In this document: in pieces, positions 45,106 to 53,688 of the stretch
Layout of the letters: every line of letters begins with the position of its first letter
Numbering within the stretch: position 1 is the stretch's first letter
DNA from: Mesorhizobium sp. ES1-1
GTDB lineage: Bacteria > Pseudomonadota > Alphaproteobacteria > Rhizobiales > Rhizobiaceae
Direction: 5' to 3'
Assembly: GCF_020164785.1 (NCBI RefSeq)
Contig: NZ_JAIUGX010000009.1
Span: forward strand, 205,133 to 269,132
Length of the DNA stretch: 64,000 nt
Program-made: the position numbers and the translations under genes
Notes under the pieces: generated by a model
Databases searched by the model: none
The model's input: only the letters and a program-made list of their open reading frames with translations
Told to the model about the DNA's origin: nothing

Positions 45106-47280
45106 CTAGTTCGCTGGGATGGTCAGCGTGGCGCCGACCGGAAGCCGTCGCGGTTCGTAGCCCTTGTTGGCGGCCGAAATGACCTTCCACTTGGTGCCGT
45201 CGCCATAGGCTTGCTTGGCCAGGTCCCAGTAGGTGTCGCCGGCGACGACCACATGGCTGGTTTCGGCAGGCGCAGCCTCGGCTGGCTTGGGCGCCGGCGC
45301 GGGCTCGACGGGTTTAGCCGGTGCCGCTGGCGCGGGGGCAGGCGCAGGTTCGGCCGGCTTTGCGGGTGCAGGTTCTGCCGGCTTTGCCGGTGCAGGCTCG
45401 GCGGGTTTCGCAGGCTCCGCAGTCGCGGGCGCAGGCTGGGCCGGCTTGGCCGGTTCGTTGGGCGCGGGCGCGGCTGCTGGCGCTGGCTCCGTAGACATGG
45501 CCGGCGGCGTGTTGGCGATGTCGCCGGAGTTGGCCGGCAGTTCAGGCATTGTGGGGCCCGTTTCCGCAGGTGCGGCTTCCGCCGGCTTGGCGGGTTCAGC
45601 CGGTGCGGGGGCCGGGGTCGCCGGCGCCGCTTCGGCGGGCTTTGCGGGCTCGGCGGCTGGCGCAGCAGGTGTGGCGATTTCAGTTATGCGGCCTTCGAGC
45701 TTCGGCGTGTAGGGACGGTGCGCGCCGAGATAGTCGGCAACGACCTGTTCGAGACCCGGACCGTAGTCATAGGCATTCTTGGCCTTGTCGGCGAAGACCT
45801 TGTAGCCGTCGCCGCCCTGGCGAACGTAATTGTTGGTGGCAACGAGATAGTCCTTGGCCGGATCGATCGGCTTCCAGGCGCCGCCCTGCATGACCTCCAC
45901 GGATTTGATGCGGCCGGCATTGGGTGCGACCGACTTGTCGAACGAGTATTTCAAGCCGGCGACCTGCGGGAAGCGGCCGGCGCCATCCTCGACCTGGCTG
46001 ACGCCGCTCTCGAGCCCGGCCACCAGATCCTTGCCGGAAATCTGGAAGGTCGCCAGCGTGTTCTGGAACGGCAGCACCGTCAGCACTTCGCCCATGGTGA
46101 CGGTGCCCTTGTCGATCGAGGCACGCAGGCCGCCGCCATTCGATATGACGATCTCGACGCCCTGTGCCTTGACGCGGTCGAGGATGGCGTCCGAGACGAG
46201 GTTGCCCATCGCGCATTCCTTGACGCGGCAGCTCTCCCGGCTGCCGTCGACGACATCGGTGGTCTCGGCCACTTCCTTGTTTTTCAAGGCTTCGATCGGC
46301 GCGCCGAGTTCCTTGATGCGGGCGAGCACGGCCGGATCGGGCGTGATCGACTTGTCGAGATAGATAGGGTCGCCGCTGGCCGATTTGACAATGCCATTGT
46401 CGTCGAACACCACCTTGAACTCGCCGAGATATTTCGAATAGGACGCCGCCTGGACGACCGGGACCTTGTAGCCGTCGGGATTGTCGACCATCGTCGGATA
46501 GGGCCCCTCCGCCTTCGGATCGGTGTTCGACAGCAGCGAATGGCTATGGCCGCCGACGACGACGTCGATGCCGGGGATCTTGGCGATGACGTCACGCTCG
46601 CGCCTGTAGCCGATATGGGTCACGGCGATGATCTTGTTGACGCCTTGCCCTTTCAGCTTCTCGACCTCGGCGGTGATCGATTTGACGTCATCCTCGATGG
46701 TGATGTTCGGGCCGGGTGACGCAATCTCCGGCGTTTCGTTGGTAATGGCGCCGATAATACCGATCTTCTGGCCGCCAACCTCGAGGACGATCGACGGTTT
46801 GACACGATCGCCGAGCTTGGACTGCGCGTTGGCCTTCACATTGGCGCCGAGGACGGGAAACTTGATCATGTCGAGGAAGGGTGCCAACGCCGCCTCCCCA
46901 TCGTCGAACTCATGATTGCCCAGCGCCATCGCGTCGAACTTCATGTCGTTGAGGAATTCGCCTTCTGCCTTGCCCTTGTAGGTCGTGTAGAACAGCGAGC
47001 CCTGGAAATTGTCACCGGCGCTGAGCAGCAGCAGGTTCTGGCCTTGGAGCTTCTTGCGTTCCTGAGCGATCGCTGTGATCAGCCGGCCTGCGCCGCCGAC
47101 GCATTCGCCCTTGGTCTCTTCGTCGGCCGAACAGGTCGATTCATATTTGTTGTTGCCCTCGATACGGCTATGCCAGTCGTTGATGTGCAGGATGTTCAGC
47201 GTGTAGTCGGCAAAGGATGCGCCGGCCGACAGGCCGAGCGCCGAGGCGGACAAAGCGGCAATGGCGGCGATCTTCTTCAT
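45106..47280 (-). CDS. Periplasmic 5'-nucleotidase/UshA-type metallophosphatase fused to LysM
   Basis: A 724-residue exported enzyme. The signal peptide ends ASFA near residue 24. The metallophosphatase motifs are ILHINDWHSRIEG, LLSAGDNFQGS, ALGNHEFDDG, THIGYRRE and GGHSHSLL. The substrate domain has ISNGGGLRASIDKGTVTMGEVLTVLPF and NNYVRQGGDGY. A ~150-residue Ala/Pro/Glu/Lys repeat linker (units like PAKPAEPAP) leads to a C-terminal LysM (VVVAGDTYWDLAKQAYG... LPVGATLTIPAN). It removes phosphate from nucleotides or related esters; LysM probably ties it to peptidoglycan, which is unusual for UshA. Confidence 0.9.
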   Translation of the reverse strand: MKKIAAIAALSASALGLSAGASFADYTLNILHINDWHSRIEGNNKYESTCSADEETKGECVGGAGRLITAIAQERKKLQGQNLLLLSAGDNFQGSLFYTTYKGKAEGEFLNDMKFDAMALGNHEFDDGEAALAPFLDMIKFPVLGANVKANAQSKLGDRVKPSIVLEVGGQKIGIIGAITNETPEIASPGPNITIEDDVKSITAEVEKLKGQGVNKIIAVTHIGYRRERDVIAKIPGIDVVVGGHSHSLLSNTDPKAEGPYPTMVDNPDGYKVPVVQAASYSKYLGEFKVVFDDNGIVKSASGDPIYLDKSITPDPAVLARIKELGAPIEALKNKEVAETTDVVDGSRESCRVKECAMGNLVSDAILDRVKAQGVEIVISNGGGLRASIDKGTVTMGEVLTVLPFQNTLATFQISGKDLVAGLESGVSQVEDGAGRFPQVAGLKYSFDKSVAPNAGRIKSVEVMQGGAWKPIDPAKDYLVATNNYVRQGGDGYKVFADKAKNAYDYGPGLEQVVADYLGAHRPYTPKLEGRITEIATPAAPAAEPAKPAEAAPATPAPAPAEPAKPAEAAPAETGPTMPELPANSGDIANTPPAMSTEPAPAAAPAPNEPAKPAQPAPATAEPAKPAEPAPAKPAEPAPAKPAEPAPAPAPAAPAKPVEPAPAPKPAEAAPAETSHVVVAGDTYWDLAKQAYGDGTKWKVISAANKGYEPRRLPVGATLTIPAN

Positions 47281-47415
47281 CTTCGTCTCCCGGATCGACA
47301 GATCAGACGCGTTTAACGCACGTGCTTGACTGGACTGTTACAGCCAGCTTTCAGCCATGGTCCCATCGTGTTCCGGTCGATGCAAGCAGAAATGCCGCCA
47401 GTCCTTGCCGGCATG

Positions 47416-47448
47416 AAAAAGGACGAAGGGATGGTGGCCTCCGTCCTT
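47416..47448 (-). terminator. Terminator of omp10
   Basis: On the minus strand AAGGACGGAGG and CCCTTCGTCCTT form an 11-pair stem with a short loop and continue into TTTTTC. It lies 23 bases after the omp10 stop. Confidence 0.82.
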
Positions 47449-47471
47449 GAGCAGGTAAGATAGTGGCGGCG

Positions 47472-47852
47472 TCAGGTTCGCCGTGTCAGCACGAAATTCT
47501 GGCCGGCGGAACTGGTGCAGTTGAGCTGGCTGGTCGAAATCATCAGGCAGTTGAAGCTGACCGGCGTCTGACGGATCAGCGAGGTGCCGCTGATCTGGAC
47601 GGACGTGGCGCCGGTCATGGTATAGCTGCCGTCGGCGAGCTTCTGGCCGGTGTCGGTGGCGACGGTGGTGAAGGAACCGCCGGCGAAGGTGGAAAGGCCG
47701 GTGCCCTTTGCGTCGATCCAGGAGCCTTCGACGCCTTTGGGCGTGGACGCCGCCATCGGCGGCTCATCGGGGCCACTGGTCGCACAGGCGGCCAGCCCGA
47801 CCACGACCGCCGCAGTCATGCTCATCGAAACAAGCTTGCGCGCAATGTTCAT
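47472..47852 (-). CDS. omp10: Outer-membrane lipoprotein Omp10-like
   Basis: A 126-residue lipoprotein. The signal sequence ends in a lipobox (VVGLAAC, Cys at about 23). The mature part TPKGVEGSWIDAKG... LNCTSSAGQNFVLTRR closely follows Brucella Omp10, whose last residues read nearly the same. It is predicted to sit in the outer membrane; its biochemical role is not known to me. The C-terminal Cys pair probably forms a disulfide. Confidence 0.85.
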   Translation of the reverse strand: MNIARKLVSMSMTAAVVVGLAACATSGPDEPPMAASTPKGVEGSWIDAKGTGLSTFAGGSFTTVATDTGQKLADGSYTMTGATSVQISGTSLIRQTPVSFNCLMISTSQLNCTSSAGQNFVLTRRT

Positions 47853-47883
47853 ATGAAAATCCTCTCCTCGGTCCGCGTTTCTT

Positions 47884-47908
47884 CAATCGCCCGATTTACG
47901 GGCGATTG
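47884..47908 (-). terminator. Hairpin after the homospermidine synthase gene
   Basis: Perfect ten-base arms CAATCGCCCG / CGGGCGATTG with a five-base loop, 30 bases after the stop. There is no T-run, so it may act as an mRNA 3' stabiliser rather than a terminator. Confidence 0.55.
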
Positions 47909-47937
47909 CAAGGCAATGTGGCATGGTCGGCCGGGTG

Positions 47938-49383
47938 CTATCGGACGAGGATGTTGCGGAATTGCCACGGATCGTCGCGGTCGAGGTCTTCCGGGAACAG
48001 GCCGGGACGATTATCGAGCGGCGTCCAGTCGGTGTAATAGCCCTTGACCGGTCCGAGATAAGGGGACTGCACGGCGAGGCAGCGCCTGTAGTCCATCTCG
48101 TCGGCCTCGACGATGCCGGCTTCCGGGTTCTCCAGAGCCCAGACCATGCCGGACAACACCGCCGAGGTGACCTGCATGCCTGTGGCGTTCTGGTAGGGCG
48201 CCAGCTTGCGCGCCTCGGCGAGCGACAGCTGCGAGCCGTACCAATAGGCATTCTTGTCGTGGCCATAGAGCAGCACGCCAAGCTCGTCGACGCCGTCGAC
48301 AAGTTCATTCTCGTCAAGCACATGGTGAACCGGCTGCGCCTTGCCGGCGGCTCCGAACATCTCGTGCAGCGACAGCACGGCGTCGTTGCAGGGGTGGTAG
48401 GCATAGTGGCAGGTCGGACGATAATGAACCTTACCCTTCTTGCCGCGAACGGTGAAGAAATCCGCGATCGAGATCGCCTCGTTGTGCGTCACCAGGAAGC
48501 CGTATTGCGGACCCGGCGTCGGACACCAGGAGCGCACGCGCGTGTTGGCGCCGGGCTGTTCCAGATAGATCGCGGCCTTGGAGCCATGCTTGTGCTTCAT
48601 GGCGTTCTTCGGCATCCATTTCTCGTGCGTTCCCCAGCCGAGCTCCGCCGGCTGCAAGCCCTCGGAGATGAAGCCCTCGACCGACCATGTGTTCCAGAAC
48701 ACGTTCAGGGGCTTCGGCTTCTTGGTGCGCTGGGTGTCGCGCTCGGCGATGTGGATGCCCTTGACGCCGGCCTTCTTCATCAGCTTGGCCCAGCCTTCGC
48801 GGTCTTCCTGCGCCGGTTCCGAAAACTCCAGGCCGAGATCGGTGGCAAGGTTGACCAGCGCCTGCTTGACGAACCATGAGACCATGCCCGGATTGGCGCC
48901 GCAGGTCGAGACTGCCGTGGCTCCGCCGGGCTTGTCGTGCTTTTCCTTTATCAAGGCTTCGCGCAACGCATAGTTGGTGCGGCTGGCATTGTCGGCCTTG
49001 GCGTCGAAATAGAAACCGAGCCATGGCTCGACGACGGTGTCGATGTAGAGCACGCCGAGCTTGCGGCAAAGCCGCATCAGGTCCACCGAGCCGGTGTCGA
49101 CCGAGAGATTGACGCAAAAACCCTGGCCGCCGCCATTGGTGAGAAGCGGCGTCAGGAGTTTCTTGTAGTTCTTCTCGGTCACCGCGTCCTGGACGAAGGC
49201 GATGCCGCGCTCGTCGAGCAGCTTGCGGTCGGTGTCGCGCGGGTCAATGACCGTCATGCGCGACTTGTCGAACTTGAAATGGCGCTCGATCAAAGGCAGC
49301 GTTCCCCGTCCGATCGAACCGAAGCCGATCATCACGACAGGGCCGGTGATCTCACCGTAAACGGGCCAGTTTTCAGTCACCAT
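47938..49383 (-). CDS. hss: Homospermidine synthase
   Basis: Makes sym-homospermidine from putrescine (or spermidine) with NAD as bound cofactor; homospermidine is a main polyamine of rhizobia. 481 residues. VVMIGFGSIGRGTLPLIERHF is the nucleotide-binding motif, and GVLYIDTVVEPWLGFY, STCGANPGMVSWFVKQAL and KNAYWYGSQLSLAEARKLAPYQNATGMQ are family segments. The start at 49383 (MVTENWPVYG) gives normal length; the open frame extends upstream without a ribosome-binding site. Confidence 0.95.
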   Translation of the reverse strand: MVTENWPVYGEITGPVVMIGFGSIGRGTLPLIERHFKFDKSRMTVIDPRDTDRKLLDERGIAFVQDAVTEKNYKKLLTPLLTNGGGQGFCVNLSVDTGSVDLMRLCRKLGVLYIDTVVEPWLGFYFDAKADNASRTNYALREALIKEKHDKPGGATAVSTCGANPGMVSWFVKQALVNLATDLGLEFSEPAQEDREGWAKLMKKAGVKGIHIAERDTQRTKKPKPLNVFWNTWSVEGFISEGLQPAELGWGTHEKWMPKNAMKHKHGSKAAIYLEQPGANTRVRSWCPTPGPQYGFLVTHNEAISIADFFTVRGKKGKVHYRPTCHYAYHPCNDAVLSLHEMFGAAGKAQPVHHVLDENELVDGVDELGVLLYGHDKNAYWYGSQLSLAEARKLAPYQNATGMQVTSAVLSGMVWALENPEAGIVEADEMDYRRCLAVQSPYLGPVKGYYTDWTPLDNRPGLFPEDLDRDDPWQFRNILVR

Positions 49384-49513
49384 TTTATCGAGCACTCCTT
49401 CAAAAAACTCACGAAAGGGGAAAAACGCGCTGAAAACCGGACCTTTTCGCCCGGCGACCATGCGCTACATCACAGATCATTGTCACAAACCAGCGAAAAG
49501 CGCCAACCGCCGC

Positions 49514-50443
49514 CTAGCCGTCATTGGCCATGTGGTTAAGGAGGACGACCAGCCGGTCGCGATCCGAGGTCATGCCCTTGTAGTCGAGCTGGGCGAGATC
49601 GAGCGCTTCGAGCTGGGCGGCGAAGGACATCGCCAGCGTCCTACGGTCCGGATGCCGGGCCAGTACGGCCAGCGGGTCGAGATGAATCCGGATGGTGAAG
49701 AGGATGTCGCGCGAGACCGGCAGTTTGCGCAGGGTCTGCCGCTCGACGCGGATGAAGGCATGGGCCTCGATATCGCCATCGGGAAAGCGCGACGGGCGGT
49801 TGGTGGCGTGGTCGATGCGCTGCAGGTCGGACAGCGGATGGTAAAGCGCGTCGCCGGACTGGATCGACCAGTTGAAGCGTTCGACGGCTTGACCCTGCAG
49901 GCCGTCGAACATGCGGTTGATCAAGTCCGCCGGCCTCGTACCCGGGCCGAAGCCGGGCACCGGCGCGTGGATGTCCTGCAATGGGCGGCCGAATTTCTCG
50001 ACCAGCGACCAGGAGGAGGGGAAGCACAACGAACCGGCGACGAGCCGCCAGCCGCTGTCGCCGCGTCGCATCAGGATGAGGTCTTCTTGGACCAGCAGCG
50101 ATGCCGCGACGAGCGGCGCCTCCTCGAGGCGGGCGGAGAGGGCGGGGCGCACCGGGGCGCCGATGGGCTCCATGCCGGTAGCGCCATGACCGTAAGTGTC
50201 CGGAAATTTCTCCGCCAGATAGGGACGAAGCAGATCGAGCACTTCCTGCTGGGCGTCGCGCGTGCCCTCCTCCTCGACGAAGACCCGCTCGGAGATTTCG
50301 GCATAGAGCCGTCGCTTCTCGGCGAGATAAGGCAGCAGGTGGTGGTCAACCTCGATCCAGCCCGCCGGATCGAGCGGCTTCAACCCGATGGTGAAGAGTT
50401 TCGACGAGCCGTCATAGGGCGTGTGGGTCGGCAAAGGCGTCAT
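49514..50443 (-). CDS. DUF3445 protein (haem-dependent oxidative N-demethylase-like)
   Basis: A 309-residue protein of DUF3445. Characteristic stretches are LKPLDPAGWIEVDHHLLPYLAEKRRL, LVAGSLCFPSSWSLVEKFGRPLQDIHAPVPGF and FIRVERQTLRKLPVSRDILFTIRIHLDPL. The one studied member binds haem and removes methyl groups from dimethylamine-like substrates; whether that holds here is unknown. It lies 27 bases after pabC on the same strand, but a functional link with folate synthesis is only suggestive. Confidence 0.8.
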   Translation of the reverse strand: MTPLPTHTPYDGSSKLFTIGLKPLDPAGWIEVDHHLLPYLAEKRRLYAEISERVFVEEEGTRDAQQEVLDLLRPYLAEKFPDTYGHGATGMEPIGAPVRPALSARLEEAPLVAASLLVQEDLILMRRGDSGWRLVAGSLCFPSSWSLVEKFGRPLQDIHAPVPGFGPGTRPADLINRMFDGLQGQAVERFNWSIQSGDALYHPLSDLQRIDHATNRPSRFPDGDIEAHAFIRVERQTLRKLPVSRDILFTIRIHLDPLAVLARHPDRRTLAMSFAAQLEALDLAQLDYKGMTSDRDRLVVLLNHMANDG

Positions 50444-50470
50444 TCAAACCGTTTCACGGGGCAACCAGTC

Positions 50471-51139
50471 TTACGGGCAAACCAGTCTCGCGGCGATCAA
50501 GCCGCGCAGCGAGTTGCCGACGAACAGCGCCTTGGCTGATCTGAGATCGCCCAGGCTGTAGATCGCTTCGCGGGCGCGGCCTTCGTCCAGAAGCTCGGCC
50601 CGCAATACACCAGGCAGCAGGCCGCAGTCGAGCCGGGGCGTCGCCAACACTCCGTCGCCGAAATCGGCGAAGACATTGGTGATGGTGCCCTCGCAAATTT
50701 CCCCGCCCTCATTGGCGAGCAGGACCTCGTCGGCCTGGGCGAGGGGATATTCGGCGCGGGCATCCGTGTAGAGCTGCCGCCGGCTGGTCTTGTGGCGCAA
50801 CAGCGTGTCGCGTGAATCGAGCCTGGTGCGTGCCAACCGCAGGATCCAGATCCTGTCGGCGGCAAGCGGTTCGTAGGGCTGGGCCGATGCGGTTGCCTTG
50901 CCGTCGCGCGACAGGACGAGGCGCGTGCGCAGGGCCGAGCTGGAGCCGCTGACCGCATCGCGAAGCACCTTGCCGATCCGTCCAGGGTCGCAGGCAAAGC
51001 CGAGCTCCGCCGACGAGGCGCTGAGGCGGGCAAGGTGACGGTCGAAGCGCAGGAAGCCAGCGCCGGGCTCCCAACGCAGGGTCTCGATCAGTTGGAAACC
51101 GGCGGGGTCCCCGTCGCGAAGCGCGCTTTCAAGAGACAC
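50471..51139 (-). CDS. pabC: Aminotransferase class IV, 4-amino-4-deoxychorismate lyase-like
   Basis: A PLP enzyme of about 222 residues that would release pyruvate from aminodeoxychorismate to give p-aminobenzoate for folate. LIETLRWEPGAGFLRFDRHLARL opens the fold; the PLP Lys is in HKTSRRQLYTDA, and LLANEGGEICEGTITNVF and GLLPGVLRAELL are class IV signatures. The start is taken as GTG 51139, with GGAGG upstream, inside the 3' end of pabB (52-base overlap). An open frame continues upstream but is antisense-like and lies within pabB. Confidence 0.85.
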   Translation of the reverse strand: MSLESALRDGDPAGFQLIETLRWEPGAGFLRFDRHLARLSASSAELGFACDPGRIGKVLRDAVSGSSSALRTRLVLSRDGKATASAQPYEPLAADRIWILRLARTRLDSRDTLLRHKTSRRQLYTDARAEYPLAQADEVLLANEGGEICEGTITNVFADFGDGVLATPRLDCGLLPGVLRAELLDEGRAREAIYSLGDLRSAKALFVGNSLRGLIAARLVCP

Positions 51140-52233
51140 TCCTGATACTCCTCCTCGGCGGTCGAATCGAAGACGACGCCGCCACCGACATTGTAGACGG
51201 CCTCGCCGCTGGAAAAGAGCGAGATGGTGCGGATCGCCACCGAAAAGCGCATCGTGCTGTCGGGCGCGATCCAGCCGATGGCGCCGCAATAGGCGTCGCG
51301 CGGCGTGCCTTCCAGATCGCGCAGGATTTCCATGGCGCGGATCTTCGGCGCGCCGGTGATCGAGCCGCAAGGAAACAGCGCCGCAAAGATCTGGCGTATC
51401 GTAAGCCCCGGCAGCAGTTTCGCCCTGACATCGCTCACCAGCTGGTGGACCGTCGGATAGGTCTCGACGCGGAACAGCGCCGGCACCTCCAGCGTGCCGA
51501 CCTCGCTGATGAGCGAGATGTCGTTGCGCAGGAGATCGACGATCATCCGGTTCTCGGCCTGGTTCTTCTCGTCATTGCGCAGGAAATCCTTCTGCCTCTC
51601 ATCCTCCGCCCCGTTCGCGCCACGCGGAGCCGTTCCCTTCATCGGATGCGTCTCGATCATGCCCTCTCTGTCGATCTCGAAGAACAGTTCGGGCGAGCGG
51701 GACAGCACAATGGGATCGCCAAGCGTGATCAACGCGCCGTATTTCACCGGTTGGCGTTCGGTCAGGGCGTCGAATGCCGCCAGCGGATCGCCCGACCATT
51801 GCGCATGCACCGGGAAGGTCAGATTGCCTTGGTAGCAGTCGCCTTGCCTGATGTGCTGGTGGAGCCGGGAGAAGCGCCTGGCGTAGTCCCTGGCCGACCA
51901 GGTGGCCCTGGCGTCGAAGATAGGCCCGTTGAGCGCTGCCCCGTCGCGGGCCGGCACCGCCTCTTCGACCGGAGCATCGAAGATCCCCAGACACAGAAGC
52001 GGGACGCGGCGTCCGCTCGGAAGCAAGGGGGCGAGTTTCGGCTCGAGCAGGTAGCCAGCTTCATAAGAGAAATAGCCGGCCAGCCATTTGCCGGCGTCGT
52101 GGGCGGCTTGCGCCGCCGCCAGGGCGGGCAGGAAATCCTCGGCTTCATGCGCGAGGATGACATCGGCCGGCCGATCGAAAACGAGCTGGCGCGCGCTTTC
52201 GTCGTTACGGAAAATGGCGGCGGGCAAGGACAT
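51088..52233 (-). CDS. pabB: Aminodeoxychorismate synthase component I
   Basis: Chorismate-binding enzyme of 381 residues that aminates chorismate on the path to p-aminobenzoate and folate. DCYQGNLTFPVHA, THPMKGTAPRG (Lys of the PIKGT motif), ENRMIVDLLRND, FPCGSITGAPKIRAMEI and GGGVVFDSTAEEEY are the usual blocks. It overlaps pabC, so both steps are coupled. The glutaminase partner (PabA/TrpG) is not in the window. Confidence 0.93.
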   Translation of the reverse strand: MSLPAAIFRNDESARQLVFDRPADVILAHEAEDFLPALAAAQAAHDAGKWLAGYFSYEAGYLLEPKLAPLLPSGRRVPLLCLGIFDAPVEEAVPARDGAALNGPIFDARATWSARDYARRFSRLHQHIRQGDCYQGNLTFPVHAQWSGDPLAAFDALTERQPVKYGALITLGDPIVLSRSPELFFEIDREGMIETHPMKGTAPRGANGAEDERQKDFLRNDEKNQAENRMIVDLLRNDISLISEVGTLEVPALFRVETYPTVHQLVSDVRAKLLPGLTIRQIFAALFPCGSITGAPKIRAMEILRDLEGTPRDAYCGAIGWIAPDSTMRFSVAIRTISLFSSGEAVYNVGGGVVFDSTAEEEYQECLLKARFATGTPPVSN

Positions 52234-52415
52234 GGGACTCGGGCGATGCTGGGTTCGATGAAGCCGTTGACCGCTCTATATGGGGGGCCGGTTGCGCGCA
52301 ATCGAACGAACGGCACGAAGCCACCCATAGCCGACCTTGGCTGACTTTGCGCCAACTCGATGGTTCGTCGTCCCAGCAAGAAGATATTTCCGACCAGCTC
52401 TGTTGCTCAAGGCAA

Positions 52416-52440
52416 CCGGCGGCGCGTGTCCCGCCGCCGG
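52416..52440 (-). terminator. GC hairpin downstream of the Lys/Ala-rich protein gene
   Basis: Nine-base arms CCGGCGGCG / CGCCGCCGG around a seven-base loop, 27 bases after the stop at 52467. No clear T-run, so intrinsic termination would be weak. Confidence 0.5.
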
Positions 52441-52466
52441 CCGATCCTATGGGATATGCCTGTCGC

Positions 52467-53336
52467 TCAGCTGTTGTTCGTGGTTCCCGCCGTCGGAAAC
52501 TGTTTCGCGAAGGCCGTCTCGTCGCCTGCGGCCAACAGCCTGGCCTGCTCGATCCAGCGTTCACGCGCGATGCGGCCATCGAAATTCATCACGTCCTCGA
52601 TCCGCTTGATGTCGGCCGCGGTCCAAGCGGCGATCTGGGCGAAGCTGGTGACGCCTTGCGCCATGAGCAGCTTCTCATTGACCGGGCCGATGCCGATGAG
52701 CCGGCGAAGAATGTCGGGCTTCGCGGCCGGCGCCTTCGCCGTCGGCGCCGCCTTCCTGGCGGCGGACTTGGGTGTCACCGGACTCTTCTTGAGCGGACCT
52801 GAGGTGGACTCCGCCGTGCTTGCAGGCGGGTTCGACGCAGCCGACGTCGGCGTCGCCGATTTCGCGGCCGGTGCCTTTGCGACTGGTACCTTGGCGACGG
52901 ATGCCTTGGCGACGGATGCCTTAGCGGCAGATGCCTTCGCGGCGGGCACATTGGGTACCCTTGCGGAAGCTGCCTTGGCAGGTGCTGCCTTGGCGACGGC
53001 GGGCTTGGCCCTTACGTCCCGTGCGGAGGTGGATTTCACCTTGGCGGGCGTCGCCAGCAGAGCAGCCGGCGCCTGGCCTTCCGGTTTGGCCGCGCCTGAT
53101 ACGGCGGCGGGCGTTGTCTCGTTCAGCCTGCGCTCTAGATCCGCGCGGGCCTTGCCCGATGCATCGAGTTCGCCGGTCAGCCGTTCGCTGGCGGCCTGCA
53201 GCTTGTCGCGTTCGCCGCGCGTACGGCCGAGATCGCCGCGCAGGCTGTCGAGTTCGCCACGCAGACGGCCCCAGATGAACCAACCAACCAACACGCCTAC
53301 CAGGAACGCCAGGACCACATAAAAATAAGTGTCCAT
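52467..53336 (-). CDS. Membrane-anchored coiled-coil protein with Lys/Ala-rich linker and helix-hairpin-helix-like C-terminus
   Basis: A 289-residue protein of unknown function. It starts with one transmembrane helix (MDTYFYVVLAFLVGVLVGWF), then a charged coiled coil (about 25-70). A histone H1-like linker rich in Ala, Lys and Pro, with repeats such as AKASVAKASVAK, spans about 90-210. The C-terminus (LRRLIGIGPVNEKLLMAQGVTSFAQIAAWTAADIKRIEDVM) resembles the helix-hairpin-helix domain seen fused to ribosomal L21 and other proteins. The basic linker could bind DNA at the membrane. The start at 53336 places the helix at the N-terminus. Confidence 0.75.
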   Translation of the reverse strand: MDTYFYVVLAFLVGVLVGWFIWGRLRGELDSLRGDLGRTRGERDKLQAASERLTGELDASGKARADLERRLNETTPAAVSGAAKPEGQAPAALLATPAKVKSTSARDVRAKPAVAKAAPAKAASARVPNVPAAKASAAKASVAKASVAKVPVAKAPAAKSATPTSAASNPPASTAESTSGPLKKSPVTPKSAARKAAPTAKAPAAKPDILRRLIGIGPVNEKLLMAQGVTSFAQIAAWTAADIKRIEDVMNFDGRIARERWIEQARLLAAGDETAFAKQFPTAGTTNNS

Positions 53337-53688
53337 TGTCTCTCTCCAGTCGGATCCGCTCGCCGTGGTCGTGACCTTTGGCGAAGGACCTCTCGATGGT
53401 ATTCCGCGTCTCGCGGAACAGCCGGCTTCCGTTCGAGCTGTCGACGCCAAGCTGTGTGTGCCGTGGCCAACGGCTGTTGTCGCCTGCACCGACATGACAG
53501 GGTCGTACGAGACTTTTCCCGCCGACCCGCATGCGACGGCCGAGCTTGGAATAAAGGCTATCATAGAGCTTGCGGAAAGCTATGGTGGAAACTTCCGCGT
53601 AAAGCTGTTCAAGTACAAATATTGCCTCAAGAACAGTTTCATGCCGACATGGGTGCCGGATAAACTGTTCTCGCCGCTGAAAGACGCC
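53337..53688. other. Intergenic stretch without a recognisable gene
   Basis: About 350 bases. The part around 53560-53650 is AT-richer than its surroundings. An imperfect stem (GCGGAA / TTCCGC near 53572-53600) is present. A plus-strand frame crosses it but continues into the antisense of pepF, so no gene is called; a decayed remnant is possible. Confidence 0.5.
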
